From Microcaldota archaeon (GTDB lineage: Archaea > Micrarchaeota > Micrarchaeia > Anstonellales > Bilamarchaeaceae), in NCBI GenBank assembly GCA_013425425.1, contig JACCLJ010000118.1, positions 1 to 8,373 of the forward strand: a stretch of DNA of 8,373 bases, written 5' to 3'. This document shows, piece after piece, positions 1-5,318 of this stretch. How positions within the stretch are numbered: the stretch's first letter is position 1; each line of letters opens with the position of its first letter. The position numbers and the translations under genes were made by a program. The notes below the pieces were generated by a model. That model had not been told where the DNA came from. It did not search any database and was given only the letters and a program-made list of their open reading frames with translations.

Positions 1-848
1 CCCTTGAGCATGAAAACGTCCATGCCGATATATGTTGCAACCCCGCGGTAGAGTGCGCCATCCGCCATGCATGCGGCATTGAGGCCGAAGCGCTCTATCA
101 TGCTGGGTATCTTCCGGTATACTCCCGCGCCTCTCAGCAGCAAAGCATTCGCAGGCCGCAGTTTTTTTGCTGTGCGCTCCCTGTTTTCCGGAGCAGCGGA
201 CAGTTTTTCCATCGCGAATTTCATGTATGCATTCACTATCCTTGCGGTCTTCTTCGCAGCATCGCTCTTCTCGCATTCCCTGCATGGAATAATTTGCCCG
301 CTTTCGTGCGGATCGGTATCGCCCACATCCGGGCTCAATCCGTTTCCGCGGAGCACCACCGCGCCGCGGTGCTGGACGGAATGCTTGAATATCACCTGGA
401 CGTCCTCTATTTTCGTACTGAGGTATTTCTCCAGCTTCCTTGCCTCTTCGCTGTCTATCCTTCCCGCCCTCCTGTCAACGACCTTCCCGTTTTCAACGGT
501 CGCGAAATTCGCCCTGAACGCGACATCCTGCTCCTCAAGCGCCATGCCTGTCCCGAGCGCCTCAAGCGGCCCCCTTCCGCAGTAGAATATGGCCGGCGGA
601 TAGCCGAGAATCTCAAGATGCGAAGTGTCGCTTCCGGGGATTATGCCGCGGCCGACCGGGCTGAGAAGGCCGGTTATGCCTTCTTTTGCAAGCCTGTCCA
701 GATTGGGCTTTTTAGCCGCCTGCAAAGGCGTTTTAGGCGTGGCAGGAAGCTGATGGCTTCCTGACTGTCGCGAACGGTCCGCCGTTCGCGCCATCGGCAA
801 ATCCCCCAGCCCGTCCATTATAAGCAGAACCGCTTTTTTGGATGACAT
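1..848 (-). CDS. apgM: 2,3-bisphosphoglycerate-independent phosphoglycerate mutase, archaeal type (5' part, cut by window edge)
   Basis: Interconverts 3- and 2-phosphoglycerate in cytosolic glycolysis and gluconeogenesis without a 2,3-BPG cofactor. The 282 residues visible (the family is usually about 400) begin MSSKKAVLLIMDGLGDLP, the alkaline-phosphatase-superfamily start with metal-binding Asp12. The expected nucleophile motif PGSDTSHL follows (Ser73), then YCGRGPLEALG near residue 90, FRANFATV near 111, DRRAGRI near 125 and the metal-binding GDTDPHE near 176. The start is the ATG at 848-846. It has no Shine-Dalgarno, and a TTTAAA box lies about 25 nt upstream, so the mRNA is probably leaderless. 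Oddity: between GDLP and KTPLQAAKKPNLD there are about 20 residues where remembered family members have 4-7. The extra stretch is encoded by two adjacent DNA hairpins. The frame stays open, so the gene looks intact. The 3' end lies outside the window. Confidence 0.93.
   Translation of the reverse strand, partial: MSSKKAVLLIMDGLGDLPMARTADRSRQSGSHQLPATPKTPLQAAKKPNLDRLAKEGITGLLSPVGRGIIPGSDTSHLEILGYPPAIFYCGRGPLEALGTGMALEEQDVAFRANFATVENGKVVDRRAGRIDSEEARKLEKYLSTKIEDVQVIFKHSVQHRGAVVLRGNGLSPDVGDTDPHESGQIIPCRECEKSDAAKKTARIVNAYMKFAMEKLSAAPENRERTAKKLRPANALLLRGAGVYRKIPSMIERFGLNAACMADGALYRGVATYIGMDVFMLK
743..795. repeat. Double-hairpin palindromic segment inside apgM
   Basis: Two perfect inverted repeats lie side by side. 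The first is CAGGAAGC (743-750) / GCTTCCTG (756-763), with a 5-nt loop. The second is CGCGAACGG (769-777) / CCGTTCGCG (782-790), with a 4-nt loop. A third pair, GATGGC (752-757) / GCCATC (790-795), encloses the second hairpin and competes with the first, so two alternative folds are possible. The segment encodes the extra residues at about positions 19-38 of ApgM. It could be a small palindromic element inserted in frame, or an RNA structure in the early coding region. No second copy was seen in this window. Confidence 0.7.
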
Positions 849-867
849 GCTATCCGCTCGGCTGACA

Positions 868-882
868 AACTTTAAATCTTTT
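868..882 (-). promoter_or_regulatory. apgM TATA-like promoter (leaderless)
   Basis: On the minus strand the sequence reads AAAAAGATTTAAAGTTTG. TTTAAA (876-871) is preceded by a purine-rich BRE-like tract. Its centre is 25.5 nt from the A of the apgM ATG, the usual archaeal TATA-to-start-site distance, so transcription probably begins at or next to the start codon. Inferred from sequence only. Confidence 0.55.
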
Positions 883-904
883 TGCTTGGATGGCTTGCGG
901 AAGA

Positions 905-953
905 ATAAAACGGAAAAAAGAAAAAAGGGAAAAAACTTAGCCTGCCGGCTAAG
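905..953 (-). terminator. dnaG terminator: stop-codon hairpin followed by T tracts
   Basis: CTTAGCC (936-942) / GGCTAAG (947-953) is a perfect 7-bp stem with a TGCC loop. It spans the dnaG TAG stop (951-949). Downstream on the minus strand are three T-rich runs (935-908, about TTTTTCCCTTTTTTC and then TTTTTTCC). Archaeal RNA polymerase terminates at oligo-T, so this is a good end for the dnaG transcript. The apgM TATA box follows just beyond. Confidence 0.65.
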
Positions 954-2292
954 CCTTGGTTACTATCTCTATTCCCTCGGGCGCCTTGTTCACGTTGCCT
1001 ATCTTGATGCCAACCAGGGTTTTCACGCCCTGCTTTGCTGCGAGATCGGCAAGCCGCTGGGTTATTATGCCGTCGAATATTATGGCGCTTATGTCCCTGC
1101 TTTCCCCGAGCTTCTTTATGACGTCCCTTACCGGCACTTCCGCAACGCGCTCGTACTGCGGGTTGTAGAACCTCGCATTGAGGGTGTTCTCGAGTTCGTC
1201 AAGCTCCACAAGGAATCCTTCGCGCGTGGCGTTTATCCTCGGCGCGGGCTTCTTCACTTCGGGCGGAGGCGGTGCCGGCACCGGTGCCTCCCTCCTCTCC
1301 TCCCTTTTCTCCTCGGGCACCGTTATCGCTTCCTGCACGACGGGGCGCTGGGCCATGTATTTCTGGGGGACTATCGGATGCACGGTCTGCTGCTCCCTCC
1401 TTCTCTGCATCGGCGGTCTCATCTCGTCCATCCTTCTCATCGGCCGCCTGTCCTGCTGCTGCTCCGCCTTCCCTCCCTGCTCGAACGGAACCTTGTTCCT
1501 TATGCACTTTATCAGCTCCTTTCTTGTGAGCTCCTCGACTTCCATTCCGATCGGCGCCCTTGCGACGTAGTCTATGTCTATGCCGCCCTGTATGAGCTCG
1601 TTCAGGATTATGTCCCCGCCGCGGTCCCCGTCAAGGAAGACGGTGACCTCCTTTTTCTTCGAAAGCTCCGCCAGGCTCGCAGGCACCTTCGCCCCCTGTA
1701 TGGCGATGGCGTTCGTCACGTTGTTCTTGAGCAGGTTTATCACGTCCGCCCTTCCCTCCACTATGAGTATCTCGTGGCTGGCGTGTATGCCCGGCCCTGC
1801 CGGAAGCCTGTCAGGCCCGTACTCCGTTATCTCCGCAACCTTCACTTCGTCGCGGACCATCTCGGATATCTCCCTGCTTTCCGGTATTTCGGTGGTTACG
1901 AGGTTCCTGAGAAGCTCCTTGGCCCTTCCTAACAGGACCTTCCTCTTCACGCTTCTCGTGTCCTCGACTTTCGTTACCTTCATCTTCGCCTCGCACGGGC
2001 CGACCCTGTCGACCGTTTCGAGCGCTGCCGCGATTATGCACGTCTCGACCATGTCGAGCGAGCTGGGTATCTTTATCATGCCCACTGTCCGGCCATCCCT
2101 TCCCTGAAGCTCGACCTCTATCCTTCCTATCCTCCCGTTTTTCTGCAAATCGCGCAGGTCAAGCTCGTCCCCGAGCAATCCTTCAGTCTGCCCGAATATC
2201 GCCCCGACAACGTCGGGCTTTTCCACGAGCCCGTCTATGTCGACGTCGGTATATACCAGGTATTTTACAGTATCTATATATGTTTTTGCCAT
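949..2292 (-). CDS. dnaG: Archaeal DnaG primase / exosome-associated TOPRIM protein
   Basis: Archaeal DnaG makes RNA primers in vitro and is a stable subunit of the archaeal RNA exosome. The 447 residues match the family's usual length. An N-terminal domain of about 170 residues opens MAKTYIDTVKYLVYTDVDIDG. The TOPRIM domain has HEILIVEGRADV (catalytic Glu179) and VFLDGDRGGD (Asp221, Asp223, Asp227). From about residue 265 to 345 there is a low-complexity linker rich in Arg, Gln, Met, Pro and Glu, including the run PAPPPP. A conserved C-terminal domain ends ...GIEIVTKA. The ATG at 2292 is chosen because GGAGGT (2305-2300) sits 7 nt upstream; an in-frame TTG five codons earlier overlaps that signal. 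The UPF0292-like TOPRIM gene lies 53 nt upstream in the same direction, so co-transcription is likely. A long open frame on the opposite strand is a shadow. Confidence 0.95.
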   Translation of the reverse strand: MAKTYIDTVKYLVYTDVDIDGLVEKPDVVGAIFGQTEGLLGDELDLRDLQKNGRIGRIEVELQGRDGRTVGMIKIPSSLDMVETCIIAAALETVDRVGPCEAKMKVTKVEDTRSVKRKVLLGRAKELLRNLVTTEIPESREISEMVRDEVKVAEITEYGPDRLPAGPGIHASHEILIVEGRADVINLLKNNVTNAIAIQGAKVPASLAELSKKKEVTVFLDGDRGGDIILNELIQGGIDIDYVARAPIGMEVEELTRKELIKCIRNKVPFEQGGKAEQQQDRRPMRRMDEMRPPMQRRREQQTVHPIVPQKYMAQRPVVQEAITVPEEKREERREAPVPAPPPPEVKKPAPRINATREGFLVELDELENTLNARFYNPQYERVAEVPVRDVIKKLGESRDISAIIFDGIITQRLADLAAKQGVKTLVGIKIGNVNKAPEGIEIVTKA

Positions 2293-2294
2293 GT

Positions 2295-2339
2295 TTAAAA
2301 CCTCCAAGTTTTAACAGTCAAAATTTTCAATTTTGCCAT
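2295..2339 (-). other. 14-codon mini-ORF between the TOPRIM gene and dnaG; possible degenerate copy of the dnaG start
   Basis: Reads MAKLKILTVKTWRF and then TAA. Its ATG lies 6 nt after the upstream TOPRIM gene's stop, and a GGTGA Shine-Dalgarno overlapping that TGA sits 7 nt before it. Its stop ends 2 nt before the dnaG ATG. The peptide matches the dnaG N-terminus (MAKTYIDTVK) at seven of the first ten residues: M, A, K, I, T, V, K. The 13 bp AAACATGGCAAAA is identical at both starts, 47 bp apart. It may be a remnant of a duplicated dnaG 5' end, a translated coupling peptide, or chance. Whether it is expressed cannot be told from sequence. Confidence 0.4.
2300..2305 (-). promoter_or_regulatory. 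dnaG Shine-Dalgarno
   Basis: GGAGGT on the minus strand, 7 nt before the ATG at 2292. It decides the start in favour of MAKTYID over the upstream TTG. It lies within the AGG codon region of the 14-codon mini-ORF described separately. Confidence 0.75.
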
Positions 2340-2345
2340 GTTTTT

Positions 2346-2723
2346 TCACCCTATTTTGCTTGTTTCAACCTCTTCGATAAATTCATCATATCTCCTTTTG
2401 GCATCCTCAAAATATCTCATCTTGAGTATCCTCGCAAGCAGCACCCTCGTTTCGCTGTCCGCGCCCAGCGAATGCGCTTCGAGCTCCTCCCTCGCCATGC
2501 GTGCAAGTTCGTTGCCGCTCCTGTCAAGGTCGGTTGCTATCACGACGCGGCCCTGCTCGCCTTCGAGGCTTTCGCATACGTCCCTTACCCTGCCCGATAC
2601 GGTTATTACCCGCCTGCAGCCGAGCTCCTCGAGCGCCTTCTTGTCCCGCTTGCCTTCCACAAGGACGACGCTCCTCTCCAGGACAGCGAGCAGCCTGAGC
2701 AGCTTCTTGTATTTTTCCTTCAT
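2346..2723 (-). CDS. Small stand-alone TOPRIM-domain protein, UPF0292-like
   Basis: The 125-residue protein is essentially one TOPRIM fold. It has SVVLVEGKRDKKALEELG (acidic Glu23) and VVIATDLDRSGNELA (Asp65 and Asp67 of the DxD motif), then a short helical tail rich in basic and acidic residues. TOPRIM domains bind Mg2+ and act in phosphoryl transfer in primases, topoisomerases, OLD nucleases and RNase M5. The archaeal UPF0292 proteins of this size have no settled function that I know of. The start is placed at the ATG at 2723, with AGGA 5 nt upstream, because the family usually begins about 15-25 residues before the EGK motif. An in-frame TTG at 2771 would add 16 residues. It lies directly upstream of dnaG, which makes a role in nucleic-acid metabolism plausible. 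The family call is from motifs and length only. Confidence 0.8.
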   Translation of the reverse strand: MKEKYKKLLRLLAVLERSVVLVEGKRDKKALEELGCRRVITVSGRVRDVCESLEGEQGRVVIATDLDRSGNELARMAREELEAHSLGADSETRVLLARILKMRYFEDAKRRYDEFIEEVETSKIG

Positions 2724-2791
2724 TTCCTTCCTGTTCCCGTATCTCAATTCACTTACCCACGAGCCAGACAAAATTAGCAGGAGATCATTTT

Positions 2792-2851
2792 GCTGTGCAT
2801 TGTTGACCTGCTCCTCATCACTTAAAGTTCAGGCGGCCATCCATGCACAGC
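2792..2851. promoter_or_regulatory. Inverted repeat around a TATA-like box upstream of the TOPRIM-dnaG pair
   Basis: GCTGTGCAT (2792-2800) and ATGCACAGC (2843-2851) form a perfect 9-bp inverted repeat. Its centre (2821.5) falls next to a TATA-like CTTTAAG on the minus strand (2827-2821). The TATA predicts transcription starting near 2798-2800, inside the left arm. The layout would suit an operator for a dimeric regulator controlling the TOPRIM-dnaG unit. No binding protein can be named. The rest of the 2724-2858 gap shows no other feature except a possible 8-codon ORF starting at 2800. Confidence 0.4.
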
Positions 2852-2858
2852 GTTATCA

Positions 2859-3290
2859 TTATCTTACGGAAGCTTTTTCTTCTATTAGGTCGATTACGAG
2901 CGGGAATATCTTCATGATGTCCCCCTCGCTTATTATCCCTATAAGCTCGTTTTCCTCGTCCACGACCGGCAGCCTCTTTATCCTGTTGTCCCTCATCGCG
3001 TTTGCCGCCTCTTCTATGGACGTATCCGGCTTTATGACCCTGAGCGGTTTTGACATTATCTCCTCCACCACGGTCTTGTACGGGTCTTTTCCCTTTGCGA
3101 GCACCTTCTGCATTATGTCCCTTTCGGTTATGATTCCCCTGGCTTTCTTGCTAGCCGTATCCTCAACGACGATAACCGAGCCGATCTCGCTTTTTTTCAT
3201 CAGCTTCGCTACTTCCTGCATGTTCTTCCCGTACGGGATAATTATGACCTTTTTAGTCATTATGTCTCCTACCTTCAAATCTGAACCCAT
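2859..3290 (-). CDS. Two-CBS-domain protein
   Basis: A 143-residue cytosolic protein made of two CBS motifs, one Bateman module. The first starts VGDIMTKKVIII and ends GIITERDIM (about residues 7-62). The second starts VEEIMSKPLRVI and ends GIISEGDIM (about 74-128). Such modules bind adenosine nucleotides (AMP, ATP, SAM) and regulate partners; nothing here shows which ligand or partner. The ATG at 3290 has no Shine-Dalgarno, but TTTAAA lies 25.5 nt upstream, giving a leaderless mRNA. Its promoter overlaps the last codons of the antiporter gene upstream on the same strand. The antiporter has no cytosolic nucleotide-binding domain, so this protein could be its sensor; that is inference from adjacency. 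Confidence 0.88.
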   Translation of the reverse strand: MGSDLKVGDIMTKKVIIIPYGKNMQEVAKLMKKSEIGSVIVVEDTASKKARGIITERDIMQKVLAKGKDPYKTVVEEIMSKPLRVIKPDTSIEEAANAMRDNRIKRLPVVDEENELIGIISEGDIMKIFPLVIDLIEEKASVR

Positions 3291-3303
3291 GATTTAGTTA
3301 GGG

Positions 3304-5103
3304 CTAGAAAGATTTAAAAAGCGTATCCGCAGCCCGCGCCCGTCCGAGCACGTCGAAGATGGAGGTTTTTCTCATCCGGTATTCAAGGTAGGCGGACCTC
3401 TTTCTCCTGCTGGCGAGTACCCTGCAGGCGGTTGAGACAAGATCCCATGAAAATACCGCCGCGAATGCGAGCGGCACTGCGGCAAGGTAGCCGAAGAACG
3501 AAGGCAGCATAAGGAAGGAGAATGCGAAGGGAAGCACGACGGCCAGCTCAAGTAGCAGGAGCACGGTCACCCCGTCGTAGGTGAGCCTCCTGTCCAGCTG
3601 CGGGGTCGCGCCATGGACGTTTCTGAACGTATCCACAACGCCGTTGAGAATCCTGTCGAAGGAGCCGAGCATCTTGGCCAGTACGCCTGCGGAAAGTATC
3701 GCGTGCAGAGCTATCCTTGCGAGCACCATGGATGCATCTGCGGATGAAACGATGCCCGCGGCCTCAAGCGCCTGCCAGCCGAGGAAAAGCACGCCGTTTA
3801 TGAGCAGCAGCAGTATGCCATACCATATAATCGTCCTTCTCTCTTTCGTGAACAGCCTGAAAACGTTTCCCTTCGGCTCGAATTCTGCCAGTACGGCATC
3901 GATGTATCTGGAGAAGCGCCTTCCGTTGCTTCGCATGCCGGCAGGCGTTGAAGAGACGACCCACGCGTTTATGGGCGCTATCTGCTTCATCAGCAGGCCG
4001 GAGAGCAGGGCGCTCAGGAATACTGCCACGGAAACCGCTCCCAGGATGTCGAATCCGGCAACCCCCTGCGCCTTCCTGGCTATCAAAAGCGAGAATTCTC
4101 CCACGGTGAGCATGGATATCCCTGAGAACACCGAGGCGCGGAGGTTCGAGCCGAGAAGATGGGTGCCTATGCCCGTAGAAAGGAATTTCGCGATTACGTT
4201 GACCGCGAACAGCGCAAGTATGAGCGGGAAGTTGGAATAGAGCGATGCGGGGTTCACCACCATCCCCATGGAGAGGAAGAAGAATGAAGAGAAGAAAAGC
4301 CCGAAGGGCAGCATCGTCTTCTCTATGCTCTTGAACTGCCTGAGCGAGGCCATGAGGCTGCCCGCGAGGAACGCGCCTATGGACGCGTCAAAGCCGAAAA
4401 ACGTCGCGAGGAAAACGAACAGCGCGCAGACTGAGAGCGATGCGAAGAGGAGCAGTTCGACTGTTTTGAAATTGGCGAAGTATTCGAACAGTATCTTGAC
4501 GATTTCCTGCAGTATTATATAGCATATTATAAGCATCGTGAGGGATTTCACTATGGAAAGCGTGAACTCGCTGAATACGAGTTCCGCCTGCGCGCTGGCC
4601 GGCGTTGCCGAAAGCACGGCAAGCGCGAAAACCGCAAGGATATCCTCGAGTATGAGGACGGCAAAGAGAAGATTCACCTCCTCACCGCATGAGACATCCC
4701 TGTCCTTTATCAGCTTGGAGAAGAACGTCGTGCTGGAGAAGGAGAAAAGCGTGGCGATGAGCAGGCCCTGGAAAGGCGTGAGGCCGAAGACGAGCGAAAG
4801 CTCGTACATGAGGACGAAGACGAACGCAAGCTTGAAGAATGCAAGGAGCAGCGCGCGCATCCCGAATTTCATTATCTTGCTGAGGCTGAACTCTATGCCT
4901 ATGATGAACAGCAGGAGCACGGCGCCTATCTCGGAAAAAATGTTTACCACGTCGCCGCCCTTCACGAAGCCGAGCACGTTGGGCCCTATGACGACGCCTG
5001 CTATGAGTATGCCTATCACCGGAGGGAGTTTCAGGCGCATCGTAAGTATGAGCCCGGCTAGCAGAGAGAAGAATATTATTCCTAGCTCGAGCATCTCGCT
5101 CAT
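3304..5103 (-). CDS. CPA2/Kef-type cation:proton antiporter with C-terminal membrane extension
   Basis: A 599-residue integral membrane protein of the monovalent cation:proton antiporter-2 family (KefB/NapA-like), probably exchanging Na+ or K+ for H+. The first 385 or so residues are the transport domain. They include LPPVIGILIAGVVIGPNVLG (residues 26-45), VLLLFIIGIEFSLSKI, FSFSSTTFFSKLIKDRD, the intramembrane acidic pair ILEDILAV (Glu153-Asp154), FGFDASIGAFLAGSLMA and FFFLSMGMVV. After a basic cytosolic stretch (about 390-435) come four more hydrophobic segments, for example WYGILLLLINGVLFLGW and GVTVLLLLELAVVLPFAF, and a basic tail. There is no RCK/TrkA-N domain. The start is the ATG at 5103, with AGGTGA 5 nt upstream; a GTG at 5112 is part of that signal. 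The ion specificity cannot be read from sequence. Confidence 0.9.
   Translation of the reverse strand: MSEMLELGIIFFSLLAGLILTMRLKLPPVIGILIAGVVIGPNVLGFVKGGDVVNIFSEIGAVLLLFIIGIEFSLSKIMKFGMRALLLAFFKLAFVFVLMYELSLVFGLTPFQGLLIATLFSFSSTTFFSKLIKDRDVSCGEEVNLLFAVLILEDILAVFALAVLSATPASAQAELVFSEFTLSIVKSLTMLIICYIILQEIVKILFEYFANFKTVELLLFASLSVCALFVFLATFFGFDASIGAFLAGSLMASLRQFKSIEKTMLPFGLFFSSFFFLSMGMVVNPASLYSNFPLILALFAVNVIAKFLSTGIGTHLLGSNLRASVFSGISMLTVGEFSLLIARKAQGVAGFDILGAVSVAVFLSALLSGLLMKQIAPINAWVVSSTPAGMRSNGRRFSRYIDAVLAEFEPKGNVFRLFTKERRTIIWYGILLLLINGVLFLGWQALEAAGIVSSADASMVLARIALHAILSAGVLAKMLGSFDRILNGVVDTFRNVHGATPQLDRRLTYDGVTVLLLLELAVVLPFAFSFLMLPSFFGYLAAVPLAFAAVFSWDLVSTACRVLASRRKRSAYLEYRMRKTSIFDVLGRARAADTLFKSF
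3311..3322 (-). promoter_or_regulatory. TATA-like promoter of the CBS gene, inside the 3' end of the antiporter gene
   Basis: The minus strand reads CTTTTTAAATC. TTTAAA (3318-3313) is centred 25.5 nt before the A of the ATG at 3290, the same spacing as for apgM. It overlaps the Leu-Phe-Lys codons at the end of the antiporter. This suggests independent, leaderless transcription of the CBS gene. Confidence 0.5.
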
Positions 5104-5108
5104 TTTTT

Positions 5109-5114
5109 TCACCT
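5109..5114 (-). promoter_or_regulatory. Antiporter Shine-Dalgarno
   Basis: AGGTGA on the minus strand, 5 nt before the ATG at 5103. It decides the start against the GTG at 5112, which is inside the signal. The TGA within it is also the stop of a 24-codon upstream ORF. Confidence 0.65.
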
Positions 5115-5183
5115 GGCCGCTTTACCGTTTCTTTGCGTGCCTTGCAATCCGCTTTTGCGGGCCGCGGGCGCGCATTTCAACAT
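5109..5183 (-). other. 24-codon upstream ORF before the antiporter
   Basis: An ORF from the ATG at 5183 starts MLKCAPAARKSG and ends GKAAR with a TGA lying inside the antiporter's AGGTGA ribosome binding site. Its ATG is about 30 nt from the minus-strand reading of the TATATAAA box at 5210-5217, so it would be near-leaderless on the antiporter mRNA. A translating ribosome would stop on the next gene's binding site, allowing coupling. The peptide has no recognisable similarity, and the ORF may be chance. Confidence 0.25.
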
Positions 5184-5200
5184 GGGGGTATTGGGTTAGT

Positions 5201-5219
5201 TGAGAAAAGTATATAAACA
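5201..5219. promoter_or_regulatory. Shared TATA box in the divergent antiporter-metG region
   Basis: GAAAAGTATATAAAC on the plus strand is the best archaeal BRE-TATA match in the window (TATATAAA, 5210-5217). Read the other way it is GTTTATATAC, also a usable TATA. On the plus strand it predicts a start near 5238, ahead of the 18-codon ORF and metG. On the minus strand it predicts a start near 5188, ahead of the antiporter. The BRE favours the plus direction. The rest of 5104-5314 holds only the short ORFs, a second TATA and a weak CCGC-TTTT-GCGG hairpin at 5149-5160. Confidence 0.55.
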
Positions 5220-5261
5220 CACGCCCTTTTTTGTGGCATTTGATACCAGAAAAGGCTTAAG

Positions 5262-5318
5262 ATGGCAAGCGTTAAAAGTATAAAACCAATAGAGGATAAT
5301 CCTACTCATAAAAGGTGA
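5262..5318 (+). other. 18-codon upstream ORF overlapping the metG start
   Basis: Reads MASVKSIKPIEDNPTHKR and then TGA. The TGA (5316-5318) overlaps the metG GTG (5315-5317) in a GTGA arrangement typical of translational coupling. A weak AAAGG lies 6 nt before the ATG. It would be on transcripts from the TATA at 5210-5217, but not on those from the closer TATA at 5279. Possible leader peptide, or chance. Confidence 0.3.
5271..5286 (+). promoter_or_regulatory. metG proximal promoter
   Basis: GTTAAAAGTATAAAACC holds an A-rich BRE-like tract and TATAAAA (5279-5285). The expected start site is near 5305-5309, leaving only about 6-10 nt before the GTG at 5315. The AGGTGATT at 5313-5320 looks like a Shine-Dalgarno but overlaps the start codon itself, so initiation on this short transcript is probably near-leaderless. 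Confidence 0.5.

Noticed and set aside
67..764. Plus-strand open frames opposite apgM
   Set aside because: The minus strand encodes conserved ApgM motifs throughout, and the plus frames have no recognisable motifs.
1262..1290. GC-rich palindromic run in dnaG
   Set aside because: Explained by a Pro-Ala-Pro coding repeat in the linker; no separate function is needed.
838..1932. Long plus-strand open frame of 364 codons opposite dnaG
   Set aside because: It is antisense to a clear DnaG sequence, has low-complexity Arg/Leu/Tyr/His-rich content and matches no family. Codon bias of dnaG explains the absence of stops.
2338..3297. 319-codon plus-strand frame, Ser-rich
   Set aside because: It runs antisense to two recognised genes and the gap between them. 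Its Ser/Leu/Phe-rich composition is typical of a mirror of helical, charged proteins.
5112..5260. Possible tRNA or structured RNA in the divergent intergenic region
   Set aside because: No T-loop, acceptor pairing or cloverleaf could be assembled; only a 4-bp hairpin at 5149-5160 is visible.
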